Source: Clostridia bacterium (GTDB lineage: Bacteria; Bacillota; Clostridia; Christensenellales; CAG-138). From it: DNA of 64,000 nucleotides. The stretch is from NCBI GenBank assembly GCA_016293975.1, contig JAEDCW010000001.1, forward strand, positions 1-64,000. Direction: 5' to 3'. A model generated the notes under the pieces. The model searched no databases, was not told the origin of the DNA, and was given only the letters and a program-made list of their open reading frames with translations. The position numbers and the translations under genes were made by a program. How positions within the stretch are numbered: the stretch's first letter is position 1; the number at the start of each line of letters is the position of its first letter. Positions 50,849 to 60,031 of this stretch are shown piece after piece.

Positions 50849-51046
50849 ATGGTTAACAAGAACATGAACATAATGGAGATACTGCAGATAGATGAAGCCA
50901 TCGCAGGAATTCTCATGGACGCAGGTATGCATTGCCTCGGTTGCGTGATGGCGCACTCGGAGGATCTCGAACAGGCTTGCGCAGTACACGGCATTGACGC
51001 AGATAAGCTCGTAGATAAGATCAACGCCTACCTCGAAGCAAAGTAA
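50849..51046 (+). CDS. DUF1858 protein
   Basis: 65 residues from the ATG with GGAGG five bases upstream. Contains MNIMEILQIDEAIAGILMDAGMHCLGC, the DUF1858 pattern with a C-x2-C pair, and a third Cys in EQACAVHG. Such small helical proteins occur alone or fused to hybrid-cluster or nitrite-reductase-type proteins; function is not established. It precedes queT by seven bases. Confidence 0.85.
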   Translation: MVNKNMNIMEILQIDEAIAGILMDAGMHCLGCVMAHSEDLEQACAVHGIDADKLVDKINAYLEAK

Positions 51047-51053
51047 ATCGCAG

Positions 51054-51539
51054 ATGTCAAAGAGTCTCAAAGCATGGATAAGATGTGCAGTCATTGCCGC
51101 TCTGTATGCGGCATTGACTTTTATTATACCCTGGAGCAGCGGTCTGATGCAGCTTAGGGTCTCTGAGGCATTGTGCGTACTGCCGTTTTACATGCCGGAA
51201 GCAACTGCAGGGCTTTTTATCGGCTGTCTCATGGGAAACCTGTTAGCAGGTTGTATACCCATTGACATAGCATTCGGAAGCCTTGCAACGCTTGTCGCGG
51301 CGCTTGTCACCGCATACATAGCAAAAAAGGGCGGTTCAAAATGGTTGCTTCCCCTACCCTCTGTCGTCATAAATGCGCTCGTTGTCGGAGCGGTACTCTG
51401 TTATGGCTACGGTGTTGGTGTGCCGTACTATCTGTGTGCCACATATGTATTCATCGGACAGGCGCTCTCCTGCTACGGCTTGGGAATGCCGCTGTTCTTT
51501 GCGCTTAAAAAGCTTCCCGCCAACTTGTACAAAGGCTGA
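51054..51539 (+). CDS. queT: QueT-family queuosine precursor transporter
   Basis: 161 residues with five or six membrane segments; motifs LRVSEALCVLPFYMPEATAGLFIGCLMGN and PIDIAFGSLATL match QueT (PF06177), the substrate-binding S component of an ECF-type importer for queuosine precursors such as preQ1. The ATP-binding and T subunits are not in the window, as is usual for shared ECF modules. No preQ1 riboswitch is seen: the gene follows DUF1858 by seven bases and no ribosome site is evident, so it may be translated by coupling. Confidence 0.88.
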   Translation: MSKSLKAWIRCAVIAALYAALTFIIPWSSGLMQLRVSEALCVLPFYMPEATAGLFIGCLMGNLLAGCIPIDIAFGSLATLVAALVTAYIAKKGGSKWLLPLPSVVINALVVGAVLCYGYGVGVPYYLCATYVFIGQALSCYGLGMPLFFALKKLPANLYKG

Positions 51540-51608
51540 TACAACGCTCAATATCGATGTTGTCGGGTGTTGCAGCGCCTTTATTTATGCGCATACTAAA
51601 CGAATTCC

Positions 51609-52847
51609 TCAATCGAGATAATATCTCGGGTTGTACGCTCTGCCGCTTATTCTCAATTCAAAATGCAGATGTGGAGTATCGCAGTTGCCGGTATTGCCCA
51701 CGGTACCTATGACTGCACCTGCTTGCACCTCGTCACCCACGCTCACCGATATCTCGTTTAAGTGGGCATATCTCGTCGTAAAGCCGTTGCCGTGGTCAAT
51801 CTCGACTACAAGCCCATAGCCGCCCCTCTCGGTTGCGCATATGCACACGCCGCCGCTCGACGCGACAACGGACGTTCCCGCCTCCGCCTCATAATCGAGT
51901 CCCATGTGGAAACCCATGTTATATCTGCCGAAGTTGAGAACGATCTCCCCACTCACAGGCTGTATAAATACGAGATCGCCTTGACTTATATCGTGTTCGC
52001 CCTCGTATTCTCCGGGCTCGCCGGCCTTAGGCTCGAGCGTGCCCATCCTTATTACCTCGTCTACCCGCTCTATGAGCGTCTCCTCGGATGAAATCTCCGA
52101 GCGGTAGAGCACACCGTTTATGTAAACCAACGACTCTCTGTGCTGTATTGTACCTTCATGCCCAAACGATTCGTATATCCGCATACCCTTCAAGAGATTT
52201 GGATCGTCTATGTACTTTGTATCGTAAGGTACAAGCGTCGTTGTGATCTGTTCGCTCCTGCTCTCCACCTTTAGCGGTGTCTCATCCGATGTCAGCATTA
52301 TATAAGCCTCGTCACTGCTTATAATCTCGTCATCTTCGTCGGCATCGGCAAACTCCAGATCGTTCAATATGACCGTATGCGCCACATCAGACTGAGTAAT
52401 AAGCGTGTAGTGTTCCAATACGTCATCTATAACCGATTCCGCCGCTTCCCTGCTTGCAAGCACCGCAACAACTTTCCCATCGATGAGTATGCTCGTCTTA
52501 ATATACCGCACAGGCGCCCATGTAACGTCAGGTGTGTCGGTGGGCGCGGGCGTAATCGTCTGCCCACCGTGAGCGGACGGCTCCACATTGTCCGCAGGGG
52601 CCGCAACCACGTCCGATGTGTCAATATCGGCAAACAGTACTGCAGTTACTATCAGTACGCACATAAAAACGGCGACAAGCAACCTTACAAAAAGCTGTAT
52701 ATCGGTAATGCCCTTTCGCATACTCGCATTCACTCGCCTTAAGCGCAGAACTCCACCGTGGGGCACGTCCCCGGCTGGGTCTTCCGTGCCCGCTGATTTC
52801 GCCGTTTCGGGTTCTTTATTGTTGATTTTTTCCTGCAACTCTTCCAT
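51609..52847 (-). CDS. M23 metallopeptidase with G5 domain
   Basis: 412 residues. Cytoplasmic basic tail, one membrane helix (about 51-74), a Pro/Thr linker, a G5 domain (about 200-285, with the family PYDTKYIDDPNLLKGM pattern) and a C-terminal peptidase_M23 domain. Zinc ligands are in HMGLD (H-x3-D) and HLHFEL. It should cut peptide cross-links of the wall from outside; the G5 domain is an adhesion-type module often seen in such proteins. Similar proteins act in sporulation or growth. Oriented toward queT with no clear terminator between. Confidence 0.9.
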   Translation of the reverse strand: MEELQEKINNKEPETAKSAGTEDPAGDVPHGGVLRLRRVNASMRKGITDIQLFVRLLVAVFMCVLIVTAVLFADIDTSDVVAAPADNVEPSAHGGQTITPAPTDTPDVTWAPVRYIKTSILIDGKVVAVLASREAAESVIDDVLEHYTLITQSDVAHTVILNDLEFADADEDDEIISSDEAYIMLTSDETPLKVESRSEQITTTLVPYDTKYIDDPNLLKGMRIYESFGHEGTIQHRESLVYINGVLYRSEISSEETLIERVDEVIRMGTLEPKAGEPGEYEGEHDISQGDLVFIQPVSGEIVLNFGRYNMGFHMGLDYEAEAGTSVVASSGGVCICATERGGYGLVVEIDHGNGFTTRYAHLNEISVSVGDEVQAGAVIGTVGNTGNCDTPHLHFELRISGRAYNPRYYLD

Positions 52848-52881
52848 ACAGGGATTATACCATAGAACCTTGCGTTAGTAT

Positions 52882-54492
52882 CTACAGAATTCTGTAAGCC
52901 ACATAGAAGTACGTCCTCCAGTAATCCGTGAGGAAGGTTCTCTCGACGACCTTTCCGCGGTTCGCAGATGCATCTATCATCATTGAACTCGATGAGGCAA
53001 TGCCAACGTGTCCCTGCGTTTCGGACATCTTGAATACGAGTACGTCGCCCGCCTTTACCTTGTCTATCGATGTGATCCTCTGGTACTGGGTCACGTTTCT
53101 CCATCCCCTCGAAGTGAGATAAGGCTGTGAAATTCCGGTCTTATTGAGCACCCAGTACACGAATCCGGAGCAGTCGAATGTATTTGGGCCCTTTCCTCCG
53201 AGTACGTATTTTGCACCTTTTTTGGAACGAGCTATCTTGATCATCTTGCTCACGCTCGGACCCTCGCTCGGCTGACTACCCGTGCCTCCGCCCGAACCGC
53301 CGCCTGTGCCACCGATTGTATAGTTTGAGCCCGGCCCTTTGGGATCCGTTCCGGTAAGCTTGTTCATAGTCTGCTTACCGACCTTTCCGTCGACGGTAAG
53401 ACTGTTCCTGCGCTGGAACTCTCTTACCGCGACCTCGGTAACAGAACCGAAGTAACCTGTGCAGTGTGAGTTGTAAAGATAATCGAGGCCCTTCAGTATT
53501 ATCTGTACGCGCCTTACGTCATCTCCGCTCATGCCTACCATAAGTGCATTTGCCTGTGCGTTGCCCGATGTAAGCACCTCTCTCGTCTGAGGCCCCAGAT
53601 ATCCGTCGGGAATGAGGCTGTTTCTCTCCTGAAAACGTTTGACAGCCGCCACAGTATCTTCGCCGTAAACGCCGTCGGGTTTGGTCGTAAGATAGCCCAG
53701 CTTCTTAAGTATCTCCTGATACTTCAAAACCGCATCACTGCGCGAACCCATGTAATAGAAATTCGCCTTTGCATCTGAGCTGTAGAGCGCTTCCTTTGTT
53801 TCTACTCCGACTTTGCCGTCGACCGTAAGCCCATTATTCTTCTGGAAGAGCTTTACCGCGGCAAGCGTATCTGACCCGAAATAGCCGGTAACATCCGAAA
53901 TATAGTCTAATTCGCGCAGCCTATACTGTATCTCGGTAATATCAGTTCCCTCATCTCCCACAGTCGCCATGTATTTCAACGCGTCCGACGACATAAGCTT
54001 GTCGTAGCATTCTTGAGTGAGAATACCGTTTGCCTCCAGATCGCTTCTTTTCTGGAAAAGTGTAAGCGCCTCCTCTGTCGCAGGGCCAAAAAGGCTCGTA
54101 GGTTCATCCGTATCCATGTAGCAGAGGCTCATGAGCCTGCTCTGCACAATAGGTATCAACTCTTCGTCTGTATCTCCCCTTACGATATACAGGGGAGGCT
54201 CGGTAGGCTGCGGTTCAACTTCATTCACGCGGCTTCCCGCTGTATCGTCCTGTGCACCCGTTTGTTCATCCACGTCGGGAGTATCAAAACTCAGATATGA
54301 CGGGTTGTCTATCGATGCCCCTTTACTCGTACTATTGGGTATCGCAAACATAAGTACCGCAGTCAGCACCAGAGATAAAACACCCACACCTATGCACATA
54401 AGCGTGCGGAGTTTTTGCGCCTTAAGCCATTCAGCAGCCTTTTTCGCGCTGTCAGAGACCGCTGTGCCGGCTTTTTTCAAGAAATCTCCCAT
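52882..54492 (-). CDS. NlpC/P60 endopeptidase with four peptidoglycan-binding repeats
   Basis: 536 residues: cytoplasmic N-terminus, a membrane helix (about 30-52), a Thr/Pro-rich spacer, then four PG_binding_1 repeats of about 70 residues each (cores GPATEEALTLFQKR, GSDTLAAVKLFQKN, GEDTVAAVKRFQER, GSVTEVAVREFQRR), a Gly/Ser linker and an NlpC/P60 domain. Catalytic Cys441 (DCSGF) and His495 (GHVGI) are present. It hydrolyses the D-Glu to diaminopimelate bond in the wall. The next gene upstream encodes ybaK on the same strand, 80 bases away. Confidence 0.9.
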   Translation of the reverse strand: MGDFLKKAGTAVSDSAKKAAEWLKAQKLRTLMCIGVGVLSLVLTAVLMFAIPNSTSKGASIDNPSYLSFDTPDVDEQTGAQDDTAGSRVNEVEPQPTEPPLYIVRGDTDEELIPIVQSRLMSLCYMDTDEPTSLFGPATEEALTLFQKRSDLEANGILTQECYDKLMSSDALKYMATVGDEGTDITEIQYRLRELDYISDVTGYFGSDTLAAVKLFQKNNGLTVDGKVGVETKEALYSSDAKANFYYMGSRSDAVLKYQEILKKLGYLTTKPDGVYGEDTVAAVKRFQERNSLIPDGYLGPQTREVLTSGNAQANALMVGMSGDDVRRVQIILKGLDYLYNSHCTGYFGSVTEVAVREFQRRNSLTVDGKVGKQTMNKLTGTDPKGPGSNYTIGGTGGGSGGGTGSQPSEGPSVSKMIKIARSKKGAKYVLGGKGPNTFDCSGFVYWVLNKTGISQPYLTSRGWRNVTQYQRITSIDKVKAGDVLVFKMSETQGHVGIASSSSMMIDASANRGKVVERTFLTDYWRTYFYVAYRIL

Positions 54493-54570
54493 GGTGTCTC
54501 CTTCGTTTAGATTTTGACTGATTATAGCACATTTTTTCCCGTAACAATTGAACAGAAAGTAAACTTTTGA

Positions 54571-55077
54571 TTATTTGCTCGGTAAAATATGCCTTATTTG
54601 ATGTCCCATTGTAAGTATAACCTGTTTAAGGTCTGCGGTTTTCAATTTCAACGACGCCGTGCTCACCATGGGATGTACACAGATATATTCGTAATCGTCG
54701 AGGTCATCGTCATAACATATACATACCCTTTTGTCGGTATCGTAATATGCCGCAAGCGGAGTTATCGCGCCTGCCGTTGCATTCAAAAGCTCGTGGAGCT
54801 TATCGTCCGTGCCGAAGCTTAAACGCGATACGCCGAGCTGTTTACTTACCTCCGCCGTTCTAAAGCGCTTATTCGGGTCTATCAGCACTAAGAAAAACTC
54901 CGTCCCCTGCCTGTTTGTCAAAAAAAGATTCTTGCAGTGAGGTGCGCCAGTCAGCTTGTCCGCCTCCTCACAAAGCTCCATGGTGACACAGGGCTCATGA
55001 TTATAAAGCTCGTAGCTTATTCCTATGTCGTTGAGATATTTCTGTACCTGTATCTGTCTTTCGTCCATAATCATCAT
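54571..55077 (-). CDS. Prolyl-tRNA editing/YbaK-like deacylase
   Basis: About 168 residues. Contains the YbaK/ProX domain: SYELYNHEPCVTMELCEEADKLTG, then KNLFLTNRQGTEFFLVLI with the catalytic Lys of the family, and SFGTDDKLHELLNATAGAITPL. Such proteins remove mischarged amino acids (often Ala or Cys) from tRNA-Pro in trans. Several starts are possible between 55068 and 55083 (one is GTG); I take an ATG placed after GAGTG. It follows rlmH by about nine bases. Confidence 0.85.
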   Translation of the reverse strand: MMIMDERQIQVQKYLNDIGISYELYNHEPCVTMELCEEADKLTGAPHCKNLFLTNRQGTEFFLVLIDPNKRFRTAEVSKQLGVSRLSFGTDDKLHELLNATAGAITPLAAYYDTDKRVCICYDDDLDDYEYICVHPMVSTASLKLKTADLKQVILTMGHQIRHILPSK

Positions 55078-55086
55078 TATCACTCA

Positions 55087-55569
55087 TTACTTATGGTAGG
55101 GTTCGTTCAAGTTGATCTTAAACGCCCTGTAAAGCTGTTCAAGCAGCATTATTCTGAAGAGCTGATGGGTAAACGTCAGCTTTGAGAAGCTCAGCTTAAA
55201 GTCCGCGCGCTTTAACACCTCGTCGGACAGACCCAGCGACCCTCCTATGGCAAATGCCAATCTGCTCTTTCCCTCCGTCATGAGCGCATCTATTCTCTGG
55301 GCGAGCTGTTCGCTTGAAAGCGATTGCCCATCTATAGCTGTCGCAATGAGGTATTCCCCGTCTGTCAGCCTTTCGAGTATGCGCTTGCCCTCCCTCGCCT
55401 TTAGCTGTTCCCTCTGTGTATCCGAGAGCTGTTCGGGAGCCTTCTCGTCCGTAATCTCTGCTATCTCAAGCTTACAGTAACGTGAAAGCCGCTTTGTTAG
55501 CTCGTCCACCGCCTGCGAATAGAATTTCTCTTTGAGTTTGCCTACGCAAATGATCTTTACCGCGATCAT
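55087..55569 (-). CDS. rlmH: 23S rRNA pseudouridine 1915 N3-methyltransferase RlmH
   Basis: 160 residues from the ATG that overlaps the CPBP stop by four bases, the exact family length; the frame is open upstream but that part is not RlmH. Contains ICVGKLKEKFY at the start, the SAM site LAFAIGGSLGLSD and the C-terminal LEQLYRAFKINLNEPYHK, highly conserved and ending in the typical YHK. SPOUT-family methylase of helix 69. Often encoded next to walJ as here. Confidence 0.96.
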   Translation of the reverse strand: MIAVKIICVGKLKEKFYSQAVDELTKRLSRYCKLEIAEITDEKAPEQLSDTQREQLKAREGKRILERLTDGEYLIATAIDGQSLSSEQLAQRIDALMTEGKSRLAFAIGGSLGLSDEVLKRADFKLSFSKLTFTHQLFRIMLLEQLYRAFKINLNEPYHK

Positions 55570-56543
55570 AGCTGTACAAACGAGAACAGAAACATAGCCA
55601 CGTTCGCTATGACGAGCACAGCCGCAGTGCATATCATTATATTCCGTGCAGGCGCGCTTAGCTTCGTCTGCTCGGGTTCAATATCGATAATAGGTGTCTC
55701 ACCGCTCTCTATATATGCCAGCCTCTTCTCATATGTCCGCTTTTTCGCGATACCCTTTATTGCAAAGAACGAGGGTGCGGCGATTATCGCGCCTATAACC
55801 ATGTAGATGACACCCATCAAAAGCAGTGTCCCTATGTCGACCTGTTCAACAGCCTGTGCGGTCTCCACAAGATCGACCAAATCGGAGTTTGACGCAAGTG
55901 ACAACAGCGATATCGAGATAAAATTGTTGACAAAATGCACTATAATGGCGGGAATGACCGATTTCGTATCGTACATGAGCGCCGCCATTATTGCGCCGAG
56001 TACGAAGAATGACGGTATCGACGAGGGTGTGATGTGCATTAGCGCAAAGAGCATACCCGAAAGCATTATGACCTTTTTTCTGCCTATGTGCCTCCACGAT
56101 GTCACAAGCACCGACCTGAACATAGTCTCCTCGCAGACCGCCGGAAATACACACATGAGCACGACGAGAAGCATATACTGCCCCAGTCCGGCTGCGCCCT
56201 CTATCCCCTGTGAGTATATCTCGGAGTTTGCACCAAGCGTCTCCATAAGTGCAGTTGTAAAGGCGTTTATTCCCGTGCTTATAAAAAACGCGCCCACGCC
56301 TAGCGCAATGCTTATGAGTATCGTAGACACACCGGGCGATATAAAGCCAAAATCCCTCGGGTTATTGCCCTTTATGGCAAACAGCGCCGGTAAAAGCAAC
56401 GAAACGACGCTTATAAGCAAAGTCGATATCACCAAAAGCCATATGTAGTCCATATTCACGAATGCAACCGACACTAACTGCATTATAAAGAAAAGCGCGA
56501 CGCTGAGCGCCAGCATTAGACTTGCTTTATATTCCCTGCTCAT
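55566..56543 (-). CDS. CPBP-family intramembrane metalloprotease
   Basis: 325 residues with about eight membrane segments. The CPBP motifs are present: E-E-T-x3-R (CEETMFRSVLV), F-x3-H (FALMHI) and the later H-x3-N (HFVNN). A short soluble region and a C-terminal helix follow. CPBP proteases cleave in the membrane; roles include bacteriocin immunity and protein maturation. In the operon between walJ and rlmH, where related genomes often carry htrA, it might serve envelope quality control. Confidence 0.88.
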   Translation of the reverse strand: MSREYKASLMLALSVALFFIMQLVSVAFVNMDYIWLLVISTLLISVVSLLLPALFAIKGNNPRDFGFISPGVSTILISIALGVGAFFISTGINAFTTALMETLGANSEIYSQGIEGAAGLGQYMLLVVLMCVFPAVCEETMFRSVLVTSWRHIGRKKVIMLSGMLFALMHITPSSIPSFFVLGAIMAALMYDTKSVIPAIIVHFVNNFISISLLSLASNSDLVDLVETAQAVEQVDIGTLLLMGVIYMVIGAIIAAPSFFAIKGIAKKRTYEKRLAYIESGETPIIDIEPEQTKLSAPARNIMICTAAVLVIANVAMFLFSFVQL

Positions 56544-57337
56544 TTTCCCTCCGAAATCTCATATATTGCGCCTATCCTGTCCCTGTGGGCGATAGACACG
56601 TCGAGCATATTCTCATATATGCCGTCCGAATTAAGTATACCCCTAACGGTCTCATAGGCGAGCGGCTCAAGATTGTTGTCAAGGCTCAGATGCCCCAGCA
56701 CCGCCGTCTTTAGCCCGTTTCTGAATAGCTTTGTGAGCGCGATGCCGCAGTCGCCGTTTGACAGATGCCCGTTTTCACCCAGTATCCTTCGCTTTAGCGG
56801 ATATGGATATCCCCCCGCCTTGAGCATCTCTACATCGTGGTTTGACTCTATAAGCACGAGCGAAGAGCCGCAAAGTGCGTTTATAAGCCTCGCGTCAACG
56901 TGGCCGATATCCGTCACAGTGCTCATCTGAGCGCACTTTGAATAAAACGTATAACCCACTGACTCCGCCGCGTCATGAGGTGTGCGGAAGGGCAGTATGT
57001 TCATGTCATTTATATAAAAATCCGTGTCCGAGGTTATTATTCTCACACACTCGTCGGGTACCTTGCCTATGGATTCGGGCATCGCGCGCCATGTCGCCTC
57101 GTTTGCATATATCGGGACGGAATACTTTCTCGCCAGCACTCCTATTCCCTTGACATGGTCTATATGCTCATGCGTCACGAGTACACCGTCGAGCGCATCT
57201 GGCGTCATATCGAGCACAGAAAGCGCATTCACTATAGTCTTTGCGCTGAGACCCGCATCGACCAGCACCCTCGTCTTATCATCCCACACGAGCGAAGCAT
57301 TGCCCGAGGAGCCGCTATATAGCGGACAAAACCTCAT
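56540..57337 (-). CDS. MBL-fold metallohydrolase (WalJ/YycJ-like)
   Basis: 265 residues. Metallo-beta-lactamase motif HEHIDH (THEHIDHVKGI), with upstream DAGLS and later zinc ligands in DIGHVD and the C-terminal LGHLSLDN. The opening RFCPLYSGSSGNASLV is a WalJ/YycJ hallmark. These proteins are likely nucleases or hydrolases that link cell division with DNA replication. First gene of the walJ-CPBP-rlmH-ybaK run. Confidence 0.92.
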   Translation of the reverse strand: MRFCPLYSGSSGNASLVWDDKTRVLVDAGLSAKTIVNALSVLDMTPDALDGVLVTHEHIDHVKGIGVLARKYSVPIYANEATWRAMPESIGKVPDECVRIITSDTDFYINDMNILPFRTPHDAAESVGYTFYSKCAQMSTVTDIGHVDARLINALCGSSLVLIESNHDVEMLKAGGYPYPLKRRILGENGHLSNGDCGIALTKLFRNGLKTAVLGHLSLDNNLEPLAYETVRGILNSDGIYENMLDVSIAHRDRIGAIYEISEGK

Positions 57338-57371
57338 GTTTACCTTATCCCCTTCATAAATCGTACTGATT

Positions 57372-57400
57372 ATTATACTCCATGCACAGCATTAAGGCAA
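57372..57400 (-). promoter_or_regulatory. Sigma-A promoter for walJ
   Basis: Minus strand: TTGCCT (57400-57395), 17-base spacer, TATAAT (57377-57372), 35 bases before the walJ start. Near consensus. Confidence 0.7.
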
Positions 57401-57546
57401 ATGCATCGTGCGGTCAAGGTATTTGCGTTTTGCCCGCATTAACGCTCGGTATATTTATCCGCCGGTTTTACAAAGCTATTGTAGAAAAAGGAGTCAAAAT
57501 GGTGTAAACTATGAAAAACTCAAGGAGCGTTTGAGCTATTCAAACC

Positions 57547-58185
57547 GTGAAAAGAATGATCATTGTCGGAATATGCGGAGCGAGCGGAAGCGGAAAGAGT
57601 ACGCTTGCCAATAGAATTAAAGATTCGCTTACTTGTGAGTCAAGAATAATCGGACAAGACGGTTATTACAGGGACCATTCGTCTCTGCCGTTTGAGAGGC
57701 GCGTACACATCAACTACGATGCTCCAGAGGTGTTCGACCACGATGAACTGCTCGCAGATATAGTGACACTCAGCAACGGCGGCTGTATAACGACAAAGGG
57801 CTACGACTATTCTCAGCACATGAGGGCGGACTCCCCCGAGCTTATATCTCCTCCCGATGTGCTGATACTTGAGGGCATACACATTTTCCATGACAGAAGG
57901 CTCTGCAAGCTCATGTCTCTAAAAGTTTATATGCACGTCGATATAGATGTCTGTCTGCTCAGACGAATCCAAAGGGATATAGTCACCAGGGGAAGGTCTA
58001 TAGACAGCATCGCAGACCAATACATGGCAACCGTAAAGCCCATGTACGAAGAGTATGTAAGTAAATACATAAAGGACGCCGATTTCGCTGTAATGAGGGG
58101 TGGACACAACAGCACTGCAATAGATGCCATAAGCGCGTATATTTCCGCAAAGCTTCTGGCAGAAAGATTTGAAAAAGAAAATTAA
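57547..58185 (+). CDS. udk: Uridine kinase-like P-loop kinase
   Basis: 212 residues. P-loop GASGSGKS at about 11-18, then IGQDGYYRD, NYDAPEVFDHDELL and EGIHIFHDRRL, all standard for Udk. It phosphorylates uridine and cytidine in salvage and pairs logically with upp in the same genome. The start is a GTG with no good ribosome site; a later ATG (57556) would cut three residues. Upstream a two-codon ORF with AAAGGAG and a seven-codon ORF lie close together, so initiation may rely on reinitiation. Confidence 0.9.
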   Translation: MKRMIIVGICGASGSGKSTLANRIKDSLTCESRIIGQDGYYRDHSSLPFERRVHINYDAPEVFDHDELLADIVTLSNGGCITTKGYDYSQHMRADSPELISPPDVLILEGIHIFHDRRLCKLMSLKVYMHVDIDVCLLRRIQRDIVTRGRSIDSIADQYMATVKPMYEEYVSKYIKDADFAVMRGGHNSTAIDAISAYISAKLLAERFEKEN

Positions 58186-58292
58186 AAAAGTTTTATAATT
58201 ACGCAACCTTTTGATCGATACCTGCGTATTATAGACAAATATCCCAAGTAGGTCTTTTCCCCTCCTTTCTACCTACAAAGTATCAACTAAAA

Positions 58293-58329
58293 AACACTGC
58301 TGCTTGCTGACTGGGCGGCAGTGTTTTAT
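58293..58329. terminator. Terminator between the converging udk and PfkB genes
   Basis: Stem AACACTGCTGC / GCGGCAGTGTT (one G-T pair), 11-base loop, flanked by A-rich and T-rich stretches, so it can end both transcripts. Confidence 0.8.
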
Positions 58330-58338
58330 TAGCTTTAC

Positions 58339-59250
58339 CTATTCGTGCAATGCTCTTCTCAGCACGCCCTCAAACGAAAGACTCTCGTTTACCGACATTG
58401 GACTTTCCATGCATATAGCTGCGGCGGTTTGAGCAAATTTTAGCCTCTCCCTTGCGGACATACCATGCAGATACGATACGACAAGCGCCGCACTCATGCA
58501 GTCGCCCGCTCCCGTTGCGTTTACGATATTACACGGCTGCACATCCAGAAACTCACATTCGTCTCGCGAACAAAACAGGGCCCCCGATGCTCCCATAGAG
58601 ATGCAGACATCCGATGCGCCCTTTTCTATTATCTCTTTTGCTGCGGCTACAGCACCATCTTTATCGCATACCTCGCGGTCGCAGAGCGCACCTGCCTCAA
58701 GTATGTTGGGCTTCAAGTGGATTCCAAACTGCAGTGCGTCCCTTACCCTTAACGCCTTTTCGGCAGAAACCGTGTCGACAAACACAGGGCCTTTGCTCAA
58801 CAATGCCGCATACGCTATCGTCTTTGAGTCGATATTTGCATCAATCACTACGGCGGCGGCTTTTTTTATAACCTCAGCGTACCTCGCCACATACGCCCTG
58901 TCTATGAGCTCGCATACTCCCATGTCATTTATCGCAAGCCTCATATCCCCAAGCTCATCCTCTATATAGAGATACGTGGCGGTACGCTCACCCCTGACTG
59001 CACGGGTTATGTCTATGCCGCTATTTTTACAGACGCCTTCTATAATGGTAGAATCACCGTCGCATCCCAAGGCGGTAAGCATTACCACCTGCTCGCCCAA
59101 AAGGCTTATGTTACGCGCTATATTTAAGCCTACACCCCCCGCAGACCTCGTTATCGTTCCTATGTTGGAGTCCCTTTCGATGAGTCTGCCTATAGGACAA
59201 CCTCTTATATCGACATTTGCTCCGCCGATTATCGCTACATATCTTTCCAT
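58339..59250 (-). CDS. PfkB-family carbohydrate kinase, pseudouridine-kinase-like
   Basis: 303 residues from the ATG with CGGAGG four bases upstream; the longer frame overlaps the previous gene. N-terminal IIGGANVDIRGCPIGRLIERDSN followed by AGGVGLNIARN matches YeiC/PsuK kinases, and the catalytic base motif GAGD is at NATGAGDCMSA. It would phosphorylate pseudouridine or a related nucleoside. The usual partner PsuG (pseudouridine-5'-phosphate glycosidase) is not adjacent. Its start overlaps the GNAT stop by one base. Confidence 0.85.
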   Translation of the reverse strand: MERYVAIIGGANVDIRGCPIGRLIERDSNIGTITRSAGGVGLNIARNISLLGEQVVMLTALGCDGDSTIIEGVCKNSGIDITRAVRGERTATYLYIEDELGDMRLAINDMGVCELIDRAYVARYAEVIKKAAAVVIDANIDSKTIAYAALLSKGPVFVDTVSAEKALRVRDALQFGIHLKPNILEAGALCDREVCDKDGAVAAAKEIIEKGASDVCISMGASGALFCSRDECEFLDVQPCNIVNATGAGDCMSAALVVSYLHGMSARERLKFAQTAAAICMESPMSVNESLSFEGVLRRALHE

Positions 59251-59963
59251 CAAACCTCCGGGAAAAGCCACGCGACTATGTCGGGTGCTGCCACACAATT
59301 CATGTGCTTTTGAAGCTGTACGGATCCCTCGTTGCCCATTACCACCTGACCGTAGGGTGTCAGTCCTTTGCTTAAGTATTTGTTGAACATAAACGCCTCA
59401 AGTGCGCTCCCTATTCCCTTGCGCCTGTACTCCGGCAGTACCTCGAGAAATCCTATCGAGCCATCGGAATGCGTCCCTATAAAGCCCGCAAGCTCTCCGC
59501 AATAGTATGCACCGTACATGCCCGCGCGAAGTCTGTACTTTATATAATCCAGCTCCTCCACCCTGTGGTAGTGCTTGTGTACATAGTCCAAGTCCTTCAT
59601 GCGAAGTCTCTTTATCTCGAGATTAGGACGGTCTATCTCGATAGGTCCGCCGAAATAAGCCATTTGCATACAGCACTCAAAATACTTCTCATCGATATTG
59701 AAATGATCGCGAAGAAATTCTGCCGTCTCCATAGAGTGTGCTATAATGCCGTCATACTTCTCCAGTATATCTATATGTGCCTTAACAAATTCTGCCGAAT
59801 CCGCCGCAAGCATCGCTATGTTATCTTTTTTGAGCATGAGTATGACTCCGTGCTCATCGGCATAGAACATGGACGCTTTTCCCGATTTAAGCGCGTTTCT
59901 CATGTCCACATACTGGACACGATCTCTGTTGAGAAACTCATCGACATAAGCGTTTTCCGACAT
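59250..59963 (-). CDS. GNAT-family N-acetyltransferase
   Basis: 237 residues. The C-terminal half has the GNAT acetyl-CoA-binding pattern (GFLEVLPEYRRKGIGSALEAFMF) and the FR47-like final strand. The N-terminal half is a separate alpha/beta region with no clear match, so it may be a two-domain acetyltransferase whose substrate is unknown. Translationally coupled to the kinase gene downstream. Confidence 0.82.
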   Translation of the reverse strand: MSENAYVDEFLNRDRVQYVDMRNALKSGKASMFYADEHGVILMLKKDNIAMLAADSAEFVKAHIDILEKYDGIIAHSMETAEFLRDHFNIDEKYFECCMQMAYFGGPIEIDRPNLEIKRLRMKDLDYVHKHYHRVEELDYIKYRLRAGMYGAYYCGELAGFIGTHSDGSIGFLEVLPEYRRKGIGSALEAFMFNKYLSKGLTPYGQVVMGNEGSVQLQKHMNCVAAPDIVAWLFPEV

Positions 59964-60031
59964 ATTTTACATCCTCCGTACGGTTTACATGATAACGCTG
60001 TAAATAGACAAAAACAATACGGGAAAACATA

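Noticed and set aside
57408..57614. Open frame of 68 codons before and across the udk start
   Set aside because: It runs into udk in another frame, has an odd Arg/Lys/Tyr-rich composition and no ribosome site.
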